A stretch of DNA of 64,000 nucleotides from a virus: positions 1-64,000 of IMG/VR virus record IMGVR_UViG_3300037042_002125, one strand, 5' to 3'. This document shows, piece by piece, positions 52,106 to 59,178 of the stretch. The notes below the pieces were generated by a model. That model had not been told where the DNA came from. It worked only from the letters and a program-made list of their open reading frames with translations, and made no database searches. Numbering within the stretch: the first letter of the stretch is position 1; each line of letters opens with the position of its first letter. The translations under genes were made by a program, and so were the position numbers.

Positions 52106-53224
52106 TTATGGCATCACTTCTACGAACTCGTATACCTCACAGGTCATAATCTTCTCCCGCACAGGCGAGGATACGTTCTTGAACCATTCGAGCGGAGAGT
52201 GCCTGTCTATTTCTTGACCCATGAAACGGATTAGATCACATATTGGGTCTGTGACATTGGAACGATACGCGAGATCGCGTTCAACGTAGCCCTTATTCAA
52301 GTTCTTTAGACAATTACCTCGGCACCAAGAGTAAGCCTCACACTTGGAACATGGCATTTCAGGGGTTAGTTGGAGAGGACTTGGCTTAAGCCAGTTGTTC
52401 TGTATATCTCCCATGCACATCGCAGGATCGTACAGCATATCAGGACACGGATAGATTGCACCGCTTGGCATAACGTTTAGCAAATGTGTTGATGTGCGGC
52501 ACTGAGTTTGGCCGTCATACAAATACTGTGCTAGGTTAGGAAACACTTTGTTTCGTACAATGCCCATAATAGGAATCATGGGGTACAATACGTCAGTAGA
52601 CTCGAAGAAACGGTCGATGAGTTTGGTCAACACGGTTTTCCGTTTACTCATCGAGTCGCCTCCGTACATAGCGTCTGCGACGAATTGCCAATACATATAG
52701 TCAAAGGGTGTACTGCCACTAACCAGTTCGTCAAGTTCTTCAAACGTCGTGTCTGGGTTGCTCCACGTAACTCTTGCAGTAACCGACCCACCAATGTGGT
52801 GACGGACCTCTTTCAACTTAGCTATTACTTGACGGTAGATTCCTCTACCTCTATAGTGGTCGGTAGTGGACTCGCCGCCGTCGATTGATGCTAGAACGTT
52901 TGATAGTTTTCCTAATGCCCATACTGGCATCTTGTCTATAAGAGTAGCGTTGGTCTGAAGCTGGAAACGGAAGTGAGGGAACCTCTCCATTACCTCAAGC
53001 ATCATAGGTTTGTTGAGCGTAGGCTCACCGCCGTAGAACGTGACGTAGATGTCCTTACCGCGCAGATGCATTTTGACGAACGCCTCAAGCTGGTCCAAGC
53101 TGTACTCGATCTTTGTCTGCGAGTCACGTACATCACCAACGCCCAATGAGCAGTATGTGCATTTGAGATTGCACTTGAGCGTGGTCAGCAATTGAAGTTC
53201 TACTTTGCCGCACTGTATTGTCAT
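52106..53224 (-). CDS. Radical SAM / SPASM peptide-modifying enzyme
   Basis: 372 aa from ATG 53224 (GAGG 8 nt before). The radical-SAM triad is Cys18-Cys22-Cys25 (CNLKCTYC), followed by FYGGEPTLN (GGE motif). The C-terminal third holds a SPASM-type Cys set (CRTSTHLL..., CPDM, CMGDI, PCSKCEAYSWCRGNC) for auxiliary Fe-S clusters. Such enzymes modify Cys, Thr or other side chains of peptides, or mature sulfatases. The methyltransferase gene upstream overlaps by 4 nt. A possible substrate peptide is not identified. Confidence 0.88.
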   Translation of the reverse strand: MTIQCGKVELQLLTTLKCNLKCTYCSLGVGDVRDSQTKIEYSLDQLEAFVKMHLRGKDIYVTFYGGEPTLNKPMMLEVMERFPHFRFQLQTNATLIDKMPVWALGKLSNVLASIDGGESTTDHYRGRGIYRQVIAKLKEVRHHIGGSVTARVTWSNPDTTFEELDELVSGSTPFDYMYWQFVADAMYGGDSMSKRKTVLTKLIDRFFESTDVLYPMIPIMGIVRNKVFPNLAQYLYDGQTQCRTSTHLLNVMPSGAIYPCPDMLYDPAMCMGDIQNNWLKPSPLQLTPEMPCSKCEAYSWCRGNCLKNLNKGYVERDLAYRSNVTDPICDLIRFMGQEIDRHSPLEWFKNVSSPVREKIMTCEVYEFVEVMP

Positions 53225-53946
53225 TGAGGTGCCTCTATTATAATGCAATGCTGTATCTCTGGAGATACAAACCTTTTTATTGTGCAGGTTGGGAACACGG
53301 CTTTTATAAATTCATCTTTGTGAAACGCCAGCATCAAGTGCTGCTCAGTCAAAGCCTCTAGTTCTTCGTTCTTCAACAACACATTAGCAGACCCAACTAA
53401 GTACCCGTACCAACGTCCTTTAAATTTGTTGCGTACACTTAGCTTCAACTTCTCTTGGAAGCCTAAACGTTTCTGCAGGAAGAAAGATAGCGGGGCTTGC
53501 GCGTCTAAGCTCAAGTAGGTAGTCATCAACACACCGCCTGGATTAAGCAGGGGCATCAACTCGTTGCCTATTGTCTCTTGCATCTCCGTTACTGCCGTTG
53601 TGGTGAATACAGAGAACACAATGATGACGTCAAACTTTTGATCAGTTACTGACGTAGGCAAAGGCTCACCTTTAACCCCCTTGAAGTTGTATACCAAATT
53701 GAAGCGGTTGTACAAATGCCAATGCGCCTCAGGGAAAGCAGCATTACCATTTTCTAATGCGGCCTGTGACACATCCAAGCAGTGATAATTCTCTGGTTTG
53801 ATGGTGCAGTTGGGATCCCGTAAAATATTCCCCCAGTTGCCACCAAAGTCCAATACCTTTTTGTCCTCCCACCAACTTAGCGGTTGCCCCAACTGGGTTG
53901 CAAAGTATGAGAAGATTGGGTAGTAATTGTGAACGTGGTTATCCAT
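53221..53946 (-). CDS. Class I SAM-dependent methyltransferase
   Basis: 241 aa. SAM-binding motif I KVLDFGGNWGNIL (about 29-42) and motif II YHCLDVS, with VIIVFSVFTTTAV following. Start ATG at 53946, two nt before the upstream stop. ATGA overlap with the radical-SAM gene suggests the two act together. No DNA-type NPPY motif; the substrate may be a small molecule or peptide. Confidence 0.8.
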   Translation of the reverse strand: MDNHVHNYYPIFSYFATQLGQPLSWWEDKKVLDFGGNWGNILRDPNCTIKPENYHCLDVSQAALENGNAAFPEAHWHLYNRFNLVYNFKGVKGEPLPTSVTDQKFDVIIVFSVFTTTAVTEMQETIGNELMPLLNPGGVLMTTYLSLDAQAPLSFFLQKRLGFQEKLKLSVRNKFKGRWYGYLVGSANVLLKNEELEALTEQHLMLAFHKDEFIKAVFPTCTIKRFVSPEIQHCIIIEAPQ

Positions 53947-53947
53947 G

Positions 53948-55057
53948 TTAGTTCCTAAAGTCCTTGAGCTGTTCTCTTAAGCCAACTACAAATTTCCTTG
54001 CGATCGGGACAGGCATGTCCAAATACTTGCGTACCTTGTTAGCATAAGCCTTCCTGTCAATACGAGAGCACATAGAGTCGTTATCGTGGCCAAGCCACTC
54101 ACTAAACTCTTTGTTGTAAATCCCCATAAGTAAATTCAGGAACAGCTTCTTTTTGCTAGACTTTGTCTCACTCATTATGTGATCAACAGTTTGCTCTAAG
54201 TCCCTGCGCCTGTCTACGTCTATGAATTGCTCACCTTCAACCACACGCCCGTCCAAGCCTGTAACTAAGGAGTTAGCTATCAACGTAGGGCCAAATCCCA
54301 TGTCAGGTATGCGATCAGATACAAGTAACTGTCCAAGGCTGACCAGCGTACCAGCAAATGTACCATCCCTTTGCTTGGACAACCTCATACGACCGGTTGT
54401 CGTCTGCTCTTTGATCACATTCATGCCACGGTTATGTATGGCAGTCTTTGCAATGTTGAGCATGTGCAGGCTACTCTTAATAACAGGGTAAGCCTTGTAG
54501 ATAGCGTAGACACCAAACTCTAGCAAGCCTTGCCGTATATCATCTTTCCCAAGCTGACCAGACTGTGTCAAGAACAAGAATTTGCGGTTAACAAACTTCT
54601 TGCAGTACACGTCAAGGTCACGCACCACACCGTTGAGCACGGTGCTGAACTTATAAGGAGACTTAGGTGTGTACCCCTTACGGCAATAATACTTGCACCT
54701 CTTCACAAGCTTAAGTGCTAGCCCATCTTTGGATCGTAGAACACTGTTAACAAGCTTAATATCATCAGCATGTACTTCAAGTCCTTTGGCTGGTTCCTTG
54801 ATTTGATTTATGCGAGCGTAGGCGTACAGCTTTAGGTCACGCTGAATCCTGCCACTCGTTTTCAAGTTTGATCTGAAATCAATGCAGTCCTGCCCTGACC
54901 AACCCATGTTCCCTTTGAGTGTTTTGCTCAACGTAGGGCTGTCAATGATGCGGAACATGTACATCAAGACTGAATACACAATTTCGCGGCGTGATGCTTT
55001 GCTCAACAGAATGTAATCTGGATCCTGATTAGCAAGTAGTCTTCCTATGGAGTTCAT
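53948..55057 (-). CDS. Possible divergent sigma-like transcription factor, 369 aa
   Basis: Residues about 135-225 carry a pattern like sigma-70 region 2: FVNRKFLFLTQ, KDDIRQGLLEFGVYAIYKA (compare DLIQEG...GL..A), and a helix to IHNRGMNVIKEQTT. The C-terminal helices (LLMGIYNKEFSEWLGHDND, about 310-330) could be a region-4-like HTH. Conserved residues are few and the protein lacks other sigma hallmarks. Phages of this kind often encode highly diverged sigma factors for late transcription. Confidence 0.35.
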   Translation of the reverse strand: MNSIGRLLANQDPDYILLSKASRREIVYSVLMYMFRIIDSPTLSKTLKGNMGWSGQDCIDFRSNLKTSGRIQRDLKLYAYARINQIKEPAKGLEVHADDIKLVNSVLRSKDGLALKLVKRCKYYCRKGYTPKSPYKFSTVLNGVVRDLDVYCKKFVNRKFLFLTQSGQLGKDDIRQGLLEFGVYAIYKAYPVIKSSLHMLNIAKTAIHNRGMNVIKEQTTTGRMRLSKQRDGTFAGTLVSLGQLLVSDRIPDMGFGPTLIANSLVTGLDGRVVEGEQFIDVDRRRDLEQTVDHIMSETKSSKKKLFLNLLMGIYNKEFSEWLGHDNDSMCSRIDRKAYANKVRKYLDMPVPIARKFVVGLREQLKDFRN

Positions 55058-55068
55058 GTAAGTAACTC

Positions 55069-55767
55069 CTATACATTAAAGACCAGCGTACCATCCAAAC
55101 GCTTCTTAGCAGAAGGCGTAACCTTAGCTGACTTTTTCGCTTTGTCAAACCATTCCTTAGGGGCTGAGTCCATGCTAGGCGGGTTGTAGTCCAACTTGGC
55201 TAACACCTTATCATCCTCCTCCATTTGGAAGTTAGGCTTGGGATCTACTAGCTTACCGGCTTTTTGCAGGCGTACCTTCCGCTTCGCAAACTCCGTTGCT
55301 GTGTATATGCTATCCCTAAGGAACGTGCCAATCATAGGCTTGTTTCGTTGCGCCTTAGCCAAATCGGAGGTCACGTACACTAGCTGTGGTGACTGGGTTG
55401 TCACATTCAAAACAAACCCGCGGTAGTAGTTGCCCAAATAGTCATTGCCAATGCAGAAGTACACAGGCATGCCAAAGTGCAACTTGACCTTCTCAAACGT
55501 CTTGGACTTTTTCAACAATGACATGAACACTCGCGTCTCTTGTGACGTGAAATCTTTGTACAGCAAAGCCAAGTTGAACAGCAGCTCTGAATTGTGACGT
55601 GCCAACAGGTACACATCAGGCGCATAACAATCAGGAGCATCTGCGAAATGCTTTCGTCCTAGCTCACTGCAAGGTTTGCCAAACTTTTGCATCCGTTTGT
55701 AATGGATGCAATCTCCGCATTTTATCCCTATAGTGGCTTTGCCAATTGGGATTATTTTTCTTGCCAT
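55069..55767 (-). CDS. Unrecognised Cys-containing protein, 232 aa
   Basis: N-terminal CGDCIHYKRM and PCSELGRKHFADAPDC give four Cys/His-rich sites, likely a metal knuckle (residues about 17-46). The rest is alpha/beta with a Lys-rich end. No family recognised. Lies between the sigma-like protein and an HNH nuclease. Confidence 0.6.
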   Translation of the reverse strand: MARKIIPIGKATIGIKCGDCIHYKRMQKFGKPCSELGRKHFADAPDCYAPDVYLLARHNSELLFNLALLYKDFTSQETRVFMSLLKKSKTFEKVKLHFGMPVYFCIGNDYLGNYYRGFVLNVTTQSPQLVYVTSDLAKAQRNKPMIGTFLRDSIYTATEFAKRKVRLQKAGKLVDPKPNFQMEEDDKVLAKLDYNPPSMDSAPKEWFDKAKKSAKVTPSAKKRLDGTLVFNV

Positions 55768-55775
55768 AAATGCCT

Positions 55776-56228
55776 CTACTTAAAGTGTGTGTTATAAAGC
55801 TTATTGACCGCAAATTCGATAAGTCTCTCTCGGGAGACGTTACCGTAGACTTTTTTAAGTTGTTTGAGTTGAAGAAGAGTCTCTCCTTTAGGTGAAATCA
55901 CTAGCACTTGTTTCTTGTTTGGATCATTCTCAGTTGCGATGCGAGCATTGCATACAACGGAAGCCAACCAAAGAAGCTTCTTGTTTTGGTCTTCGTATTT
56001 GGTGAGTAGTTCTGTAAAGGGCCTTTTTGAATAAAGTCTAAGCGCGATATTGTTAAGTGCGGTGTGGTGAGAGTCACACAGGCTAACCTGTGGTCCGTCT
56101 ACTCCCCCATACGCTCTCGGAATAATATGGTGATCTTCCCTTTGATTGGAACTGTCAAAGGGGACCTTGCATACCCAACAATATGGAAGTATTGTTGTCT
56201 GTGTAATGGAAAATTCTTGTGTTGCCAT
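55776..56228 (-). CDS. HNH endonuclease, 150 aa
   Basis: CWVC, then EDHHIIPRAYGG (catalytic His pair), then LCDSHH: a treble-clef HNH nuclease with two Cys-type metal sites. C-terminal half is helical (VYGNVSRERLIEFAVNKL), perhaps a DNA-binding part. Possibly free-standing homing; no intron flanks seen. Confidence 0.8.
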   Translation of the reverse strand: MATQEFSITQTTILPYCWVCKVPFDSSNQREDHHIIPRAYGGVDGPQVSLCDSHHTALNNIALRLYSKRPFTELLTKYEDQNKKLLWLASVVCNARIATENDPNKKQVLVISPKGETLLQLKQLKKVYGNVSRERLIEFAVNKLYNTHFK

Positions 56229-56243
56229 ATTAGGCTAAGCGAG

Positions 56244-56678
56244 TTACACGCTGATCAAGAAATCTTTTTCAAAAGTAAAGGGTTCAAATTCTTTCATGAC
56301 AAGTGTATCACTTACACTAACCAGAAAGCTTTTGTTGGTGTGGCTCAAAGGAGGAGCCTGATCAAGGAACACCAACCGGATTGGATAATCATCTAGCGTA
56401 CCTAGGTCCAAAGCACGTTGCTTGAGTGCTATACTACCTAGTCCGCCACTTAGCTCAGATATCTCATGAGTTGGACTCCACGAGCGCCCAAAGCTTGTGA
56501 ACTTTGATTGGTAAGGTCCTTGAGGAGAGAAGCCTTTCGGATAACCTCCGCCTTCATCTCCAATCCACAGAGGCACATACAAGTGATCGAAGTCAACGGA
56601 TATAGGCGCTGACATGAAAATCTCTATAAGACGCTTCTTGGTCCGCTCTGTTGGGACAGTTACTACAAGGTGCCTCAT
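56244..56678 (-). CDS. Unrecognised 144-aa protein
   Basis: ATG 56678 (AAGGAGATTACAA in front) overlaps the preceding stop by ATGA. A longer opening to 56741 has no RBS. MRHLVVTVPTERTKKRLIEIF start, then a beta-rich part with many aromatic residues. No family recognised. Confidence 0.6.
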   Translation of the reverse strand: MRHLVVTVPTERTKKRLIEIFMSAPISVDFDHLYVPLWIGDEGGGYPKGFSPQGPYQSKFTSFGRSWSPTHEISELSGGLGSIALKQRALDLGTLDDYPIRLVFLDQAPPLSHTNKSFLVSVSDTLVMKEFEPFTFEKDFLISV

Positions 56679-57493
56679 TTGTAATCTCCTTGGAAGGGGA
56701 ACGTCCATGACTTCAAGATAAAGTGCCCACCTAACGTACATGCACTAAGCTTCTTAAGGTCTGCATCTGTTATAAGCCACACCCACTGAACAAATCCAAC
56801 CTTCTTGGCGTTCCCAAGCATAGTGTATGACTTGCCCGTCCTCTCCTTGAGAGTCTCTATGATGTAGTTGACAGCAGCTGGTAACTGCCTCTTGTAAGAG
56901 GAGGTTATCCAATCCATGTCAAGACCAATCACAACTTGGTTATCGAGCACAGGGTAGCCCTCAAATGATCCTGAACTCAAGTGCAGCGTCTTAAGCTTGT
57001 CACTTATGAGCATGTTCTTGGTAATAGCTATCACAGGAGCTCTTGTAGCTTTGAACTTCTTGCCCAACAGCTTCTTTACTATTACCTTCTTGAAGACCGC
57101 ATACTTCTGCAGCATCTTCTGGCCTTCCTTCTTCATGTCAATGCCGTGCATGTCTTGGAGGGTATCTTGCTCTTCTTCAGATGGGGTCAAAGGAAGATTT
57201 TTGCTCTTTTTGTACTCCATCTTCTTGCAGTCGTCCCACAGGTTGTGGACGTCGCCTGCAAGTTGGTTAACTTCTTTCTCGCCCGCATCATCAGATGCTA
57301 GGCCGTCTTTCAAACTTTGTACACCGTTATATGCCTTCTTGTAGAAGACCTTAAACGGAGCAGGCGTACTATCCACATACTTATCGAGGATCGTACATAA
57401 ACGGGTTAGGCTTTGAATCTGAAAGTTGACTGGACGCCCAGCCAATTTTTTCACACCACTCAGGAGTTGAAATAGTTTATCAGAATGTTCCAT
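56675..57493 (-). CDS. Unrecognised 272-aa protein
   Basis: Helical first 170 residues (Lys-rich, coiled-coil-like), then an alpha/beta C-terminal domain (YPVLDNQVVIGLDMDWITSS). No family recognised. Confidence 0.6.
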   Translation of the reverse strand: MEHSDKLFQLLSGVKKLAGRPVNFQIQSLTRLCTILDKYVDSTPAPFKVFYKKAYNGVQSLKDGLASDDAGEKEVNQLAGDVHNLWDDCKKMEYKKSKNLPLTPSEEEQDTLQDMHGIDMKKEGQKMLQKYAVFKKVIVKKLLGKKFKATRAPVIAITKNMLISDKLKTLHLSSGSFEGYPVLDNQVVIGLDMDWITSSYKRQLPAAVNYIIETLKERTGKSYTMLGNAKKVGFVQWVWLITDADLKKLSACTLGGHFILKSWTFPFQGDYK

Positions 57494-57532
57494 GGTATCA
57501 TGTTACTCTAGTAGCCCTTAAAAACGCACATA

Positions 57533-57567
57533 CCCTGCCAAGGTTGCCCAGAGACACTTTGGCAGGG
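57533..57567 (-). terminator. Hairpin downstream of the histone-like gene
   Basis: 9-bp stem CCCTGCCAA / TTGGCAGGG with a 17-nt loop, followed on the - strand by a TTTTT tract about 8 nt later. Likely terminator of the gene ending at 57602; it separates it from the gene starting at 57493. Confidence 0.55.
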
Positions 57568-57601
57568 TTAGTAGCTGAATACGTCAAGACGTTAGCCTAG
57601 A

Positions 57602-58042
57602 CTAAATCCAGGAGTCATCATCCTTAGCAGCCTTCTTGGAAGCCTTTTTGTCACCTTTGGACTTCTTGGACTTCTTGTCAGCTTTTTCTGCCTTTGCTTT
57701 CTTAGCAGGAGGCAGGCTTGCTTTGGCAGCGACCTTCTTGGCTGCCACTTTCTTAGCAGCGACCTTCTTGGCTGCCACTTTCTTAGCAGCTACCTTCTTG
57801 GCTGCCACTTTCTTAGCAGCTACCTTCTTGGCCGGAACAGCATTGTCTTTTTTGGCCTGCTTTGCAGCAAGCTTGGCGGCCTTCCGCTCTGCTTTAGATG
57901 GCTTAGCCGCTTTTTCCGCCTTTACCTTCTTTGCCTTTACCTTCTCAGCCTTCGCTGGCTTTGCAGCCTCGTTGGTGTCCAAAGCCTTGATTGCCTTGAA
58001 CAGGGCCTTGACTTGGGTCAGGAGTTCTTTTTTGGTTGACAT
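57602..58042 (-). CDS. Histone H1 / AlgP-like Lys-Ala repeat protein
   Basis: 146 aa, dominated by KKVAA repeats (seven in a row around residues 70-105) flanked by K-A-E and PAKK stretches. No folded domain apart from a short N-terminal helix (ELLTQVKALFKAIKALD). Such proteins bind DNA non-specifically, like AlgP and eukaryotic H1 tails. In a phage it could condense its own or host DNA. The coding DNA itself is a 30-bp repeat array at 57720-57835. Driven by the promoter at 58135. Confidence 0.75.
   Translation of the reverse strand: MSTKKELLTQVKALFKAIKALDTNEAAKPAKAEKVKAKKVKAEKAAKPSKAERKAAKLAAKQAKKDNAVPAKKVAAKKVAAKKVAAKKVAAKKVAAKKVAAKKVAAKASLPPAKKAKAEKADKKSKKSKGDKKASKKAAKDDDSWI
57720..57835. 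repeat. 30-bp repeats coding for (KKVAA)n
   Basis: Tandem near-identical 30-bp units (with 15-bp sub-periodicity) inside the histone-like gene; expansion and contraction prone. Confidence 0.85.
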
Positions 58043-58057
58043 ACTCTTCTCACTTCT

Positions 58058-58072
58058 TAAGTTATTAACTTA
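58058..58072. promoter_or_regulatory. 15-bp palindrome in the histone-like 5' UTR
   Basis: TAAGTTA-T-TAACTTA, a perfect dyad 16 nt before the start at 58042. It could form an mRNA hairpin near the ribosome-binding site, or be a second operator. It is close enough to the RBS to affect translation, perhaps via Hfq. Confidence 0.4.
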
Positions 58073-58134
58073 CCACTAGCACAAATGTTATCAACGTTTT
58101 ACAGATAACCAGAGTTATGGCTTTCCGTAACTAC

Positions 58135-58143
58135 ATTATAACA
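58135..58143 (-). promoter_or_regulatory. Extended -10 promoter
   Basis: TG-T-TATAAT on the - strand (TATAAT at 58135-58140, TG at 58142-58143), about 93 nt before the histone-like start. No good -35; the extended TG and the upstream repeats compensate. A 5' UTR of about 85 nt results. Confidence 0.65.
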
Positions 58144-58155
58144 CAATTCTTTTTG

Positions 58156-58194
58156 TTGTTTAGGCACAACAATCCAGTTGTTTAGGAGCAACAA
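58156..58194. repeat. Two 17-bp dyad repeats, operator-like
   Basis: TTGTTTAGGCACAACAA (58156-58172) and TTGTTTAGGAGCAACAA (58178-58194), 22 bp apart, i.e. about two helical turns on the same face. Each is a TTGTT-N7-AACAA dyad. They lie at about -28 to -66 relative to the extended -10 promoter, where a repressor or activator would bind. Confidence 0.65.
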
Positions 58195-58195
58195 A

Positions 58196-58435
58196 TTATC
58201 TATTGGCGTTTTGTGTACTTCCTTTCCTTTCAAGATGTTTTTGGACGGCTGATACAGTGTGACGTTCGATAGTGACCCCACCTTCGATATTGGATGTCAA
58301 GTGAAGGCTATCGTCGTCAAAGCTCTGTATGTTCCCGACCAGTTTTACTCCGTTTACAAGATACACGTCAACAAGAGTTTTGTTGGACTGCAGATCGCGC
58401 AACCGGGAATTCATGATTGAATCTTTGGTCGTCAT
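58196..58435 (-). CDS. hfq: Hfq-like RNA chaperone (Sm fold)
   Basis: 79 aa. The Sm1 motif is well kept: VDVYLVNGVKLVGNIQSFD corresponds to bacterial SIYLVNGIKLQGQIESFD. The Sm2 region TIERHTVSAVQ keeps the His of the YKHA motif (R-H instead of K-H), with His at about residue 58. N-terminal MTTKDSIMNSRLRD replaces the SLQDPFLN of host Hfq. Length matches the conserved Hfq core (about 65-80 residues). Hfq hexamers pair sRNAs with mRNAs. A phage copy could retune host or phage post-transcriptional control. It is adjacent to the histone-like gene. Confidence 0.85.
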   Translation of the reverse strand: MTTKDSIMNSRLRDLQSNKTLVDVYLVNGVKLVGNIQSFDDDSLHLTSNIEGGVTIERHTVSAVQKHLERKGSTQNANR

Positions 58436-58449
58436 ATCTTCTTTCTTCT

Positions 58450-59178
58450 TTAGAACACTGCCATGAACCTCGATCCAATAGGGGTTTTCATCTCACCCTG
58501 TAGAAGCGGCTCAGTATTAAAATACTTTGACAAATCTTCTACGCTATGCACCAAGTTGGTGTGATCGTCTGCAGGCATGTTAGTTCCTTGCAAAAGCCAA
58601 CGTATAGTAGGGTGAGCCCTACTTATGAAATTCAATATACGGTTAGGTTCAAAGTGTTCAATTCCTGTCCATACAACCAACGAGCCAGCATCCAAAGAAG
58701 CGGGATTTAAATCCCATACATCGGTATGTCCCCAGGATGAATTATTATGCGTCCTGTTATCTCTGTGGGCAGTCTCTGATACTACTAAGGCAGTTTTGTC
58801 CAAGTCAAAATAGTACCTGCTTGTCTGATCATCCTTGTATCCAATTCGGAGAGCATCAAATGCGCCTTGCATACCAAACCATGACCCAAAATAGTAAACC
58901 TTCTTCATAGGGAATTGAGCCCACAGCCACAAGTAGGCATTTGATGCCCACCGGCGACTAAGTATCTGGAAGGGGCTTAGAGCATCCAACACAGACTGTT
59001 TGAACTCTATATCCTTATGGTAGCTTTGCCTCACAAGTGATGCAACAAAATTCCCAGGAGTAGTGTCTTGTATATGTATCAGCTTGGTGCATACTGCCCT
59101 GTTACTTGCATTGTTGCTGACAAACCATTCAACTTCTAGTCCTCCGTAACACTGTACATGGTCAGCTTTGGCAGTCAT
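58450..59178 (-). CDS. Rossmann-type protein, possible methyltransferase, 242 aa
   Basis: KKVYYFGSWFGMQGAFDALRIG (about 91-112) resembles a SAM-binding loop and YFDLDKTALVV a second strand. SLVVWTGIEHFEP corresponds to motif IV. The rest is alpha/beta. I call methyltransferase-like with low certainty. ATGA overlap with the ThyX-like gene upstream. Confidence 0.45.
   Translation of the reverse strand: MTAKADHVQCYGGLEVEWFVSNNASNRAVCTKLIHIQDTTPGNFVASLVRQSYHKDIEFKQSVLDALSPFQILSRRWASNAYLWLWAQFPMKKVYYFGSWFGMQGAFDALRIGYKDDQTSRYYFDLDKTALVVSETAHRDNRTHNNSSWGHTDVWDLNPASLDAGSLVVWTGIEHFEPNRILNFISRAHPTIRWLLQGTNMPADDHTNLVHSVEDLSKYFNTEPLLQGEMKTPIGSRFMAVF

Noticed and set aside
58043-58195. tRNA or sRNA gene upstream of the histone-like gene
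   Set aside because: No cloverleaf or obvious terminator; the dyads are better explained as operators.
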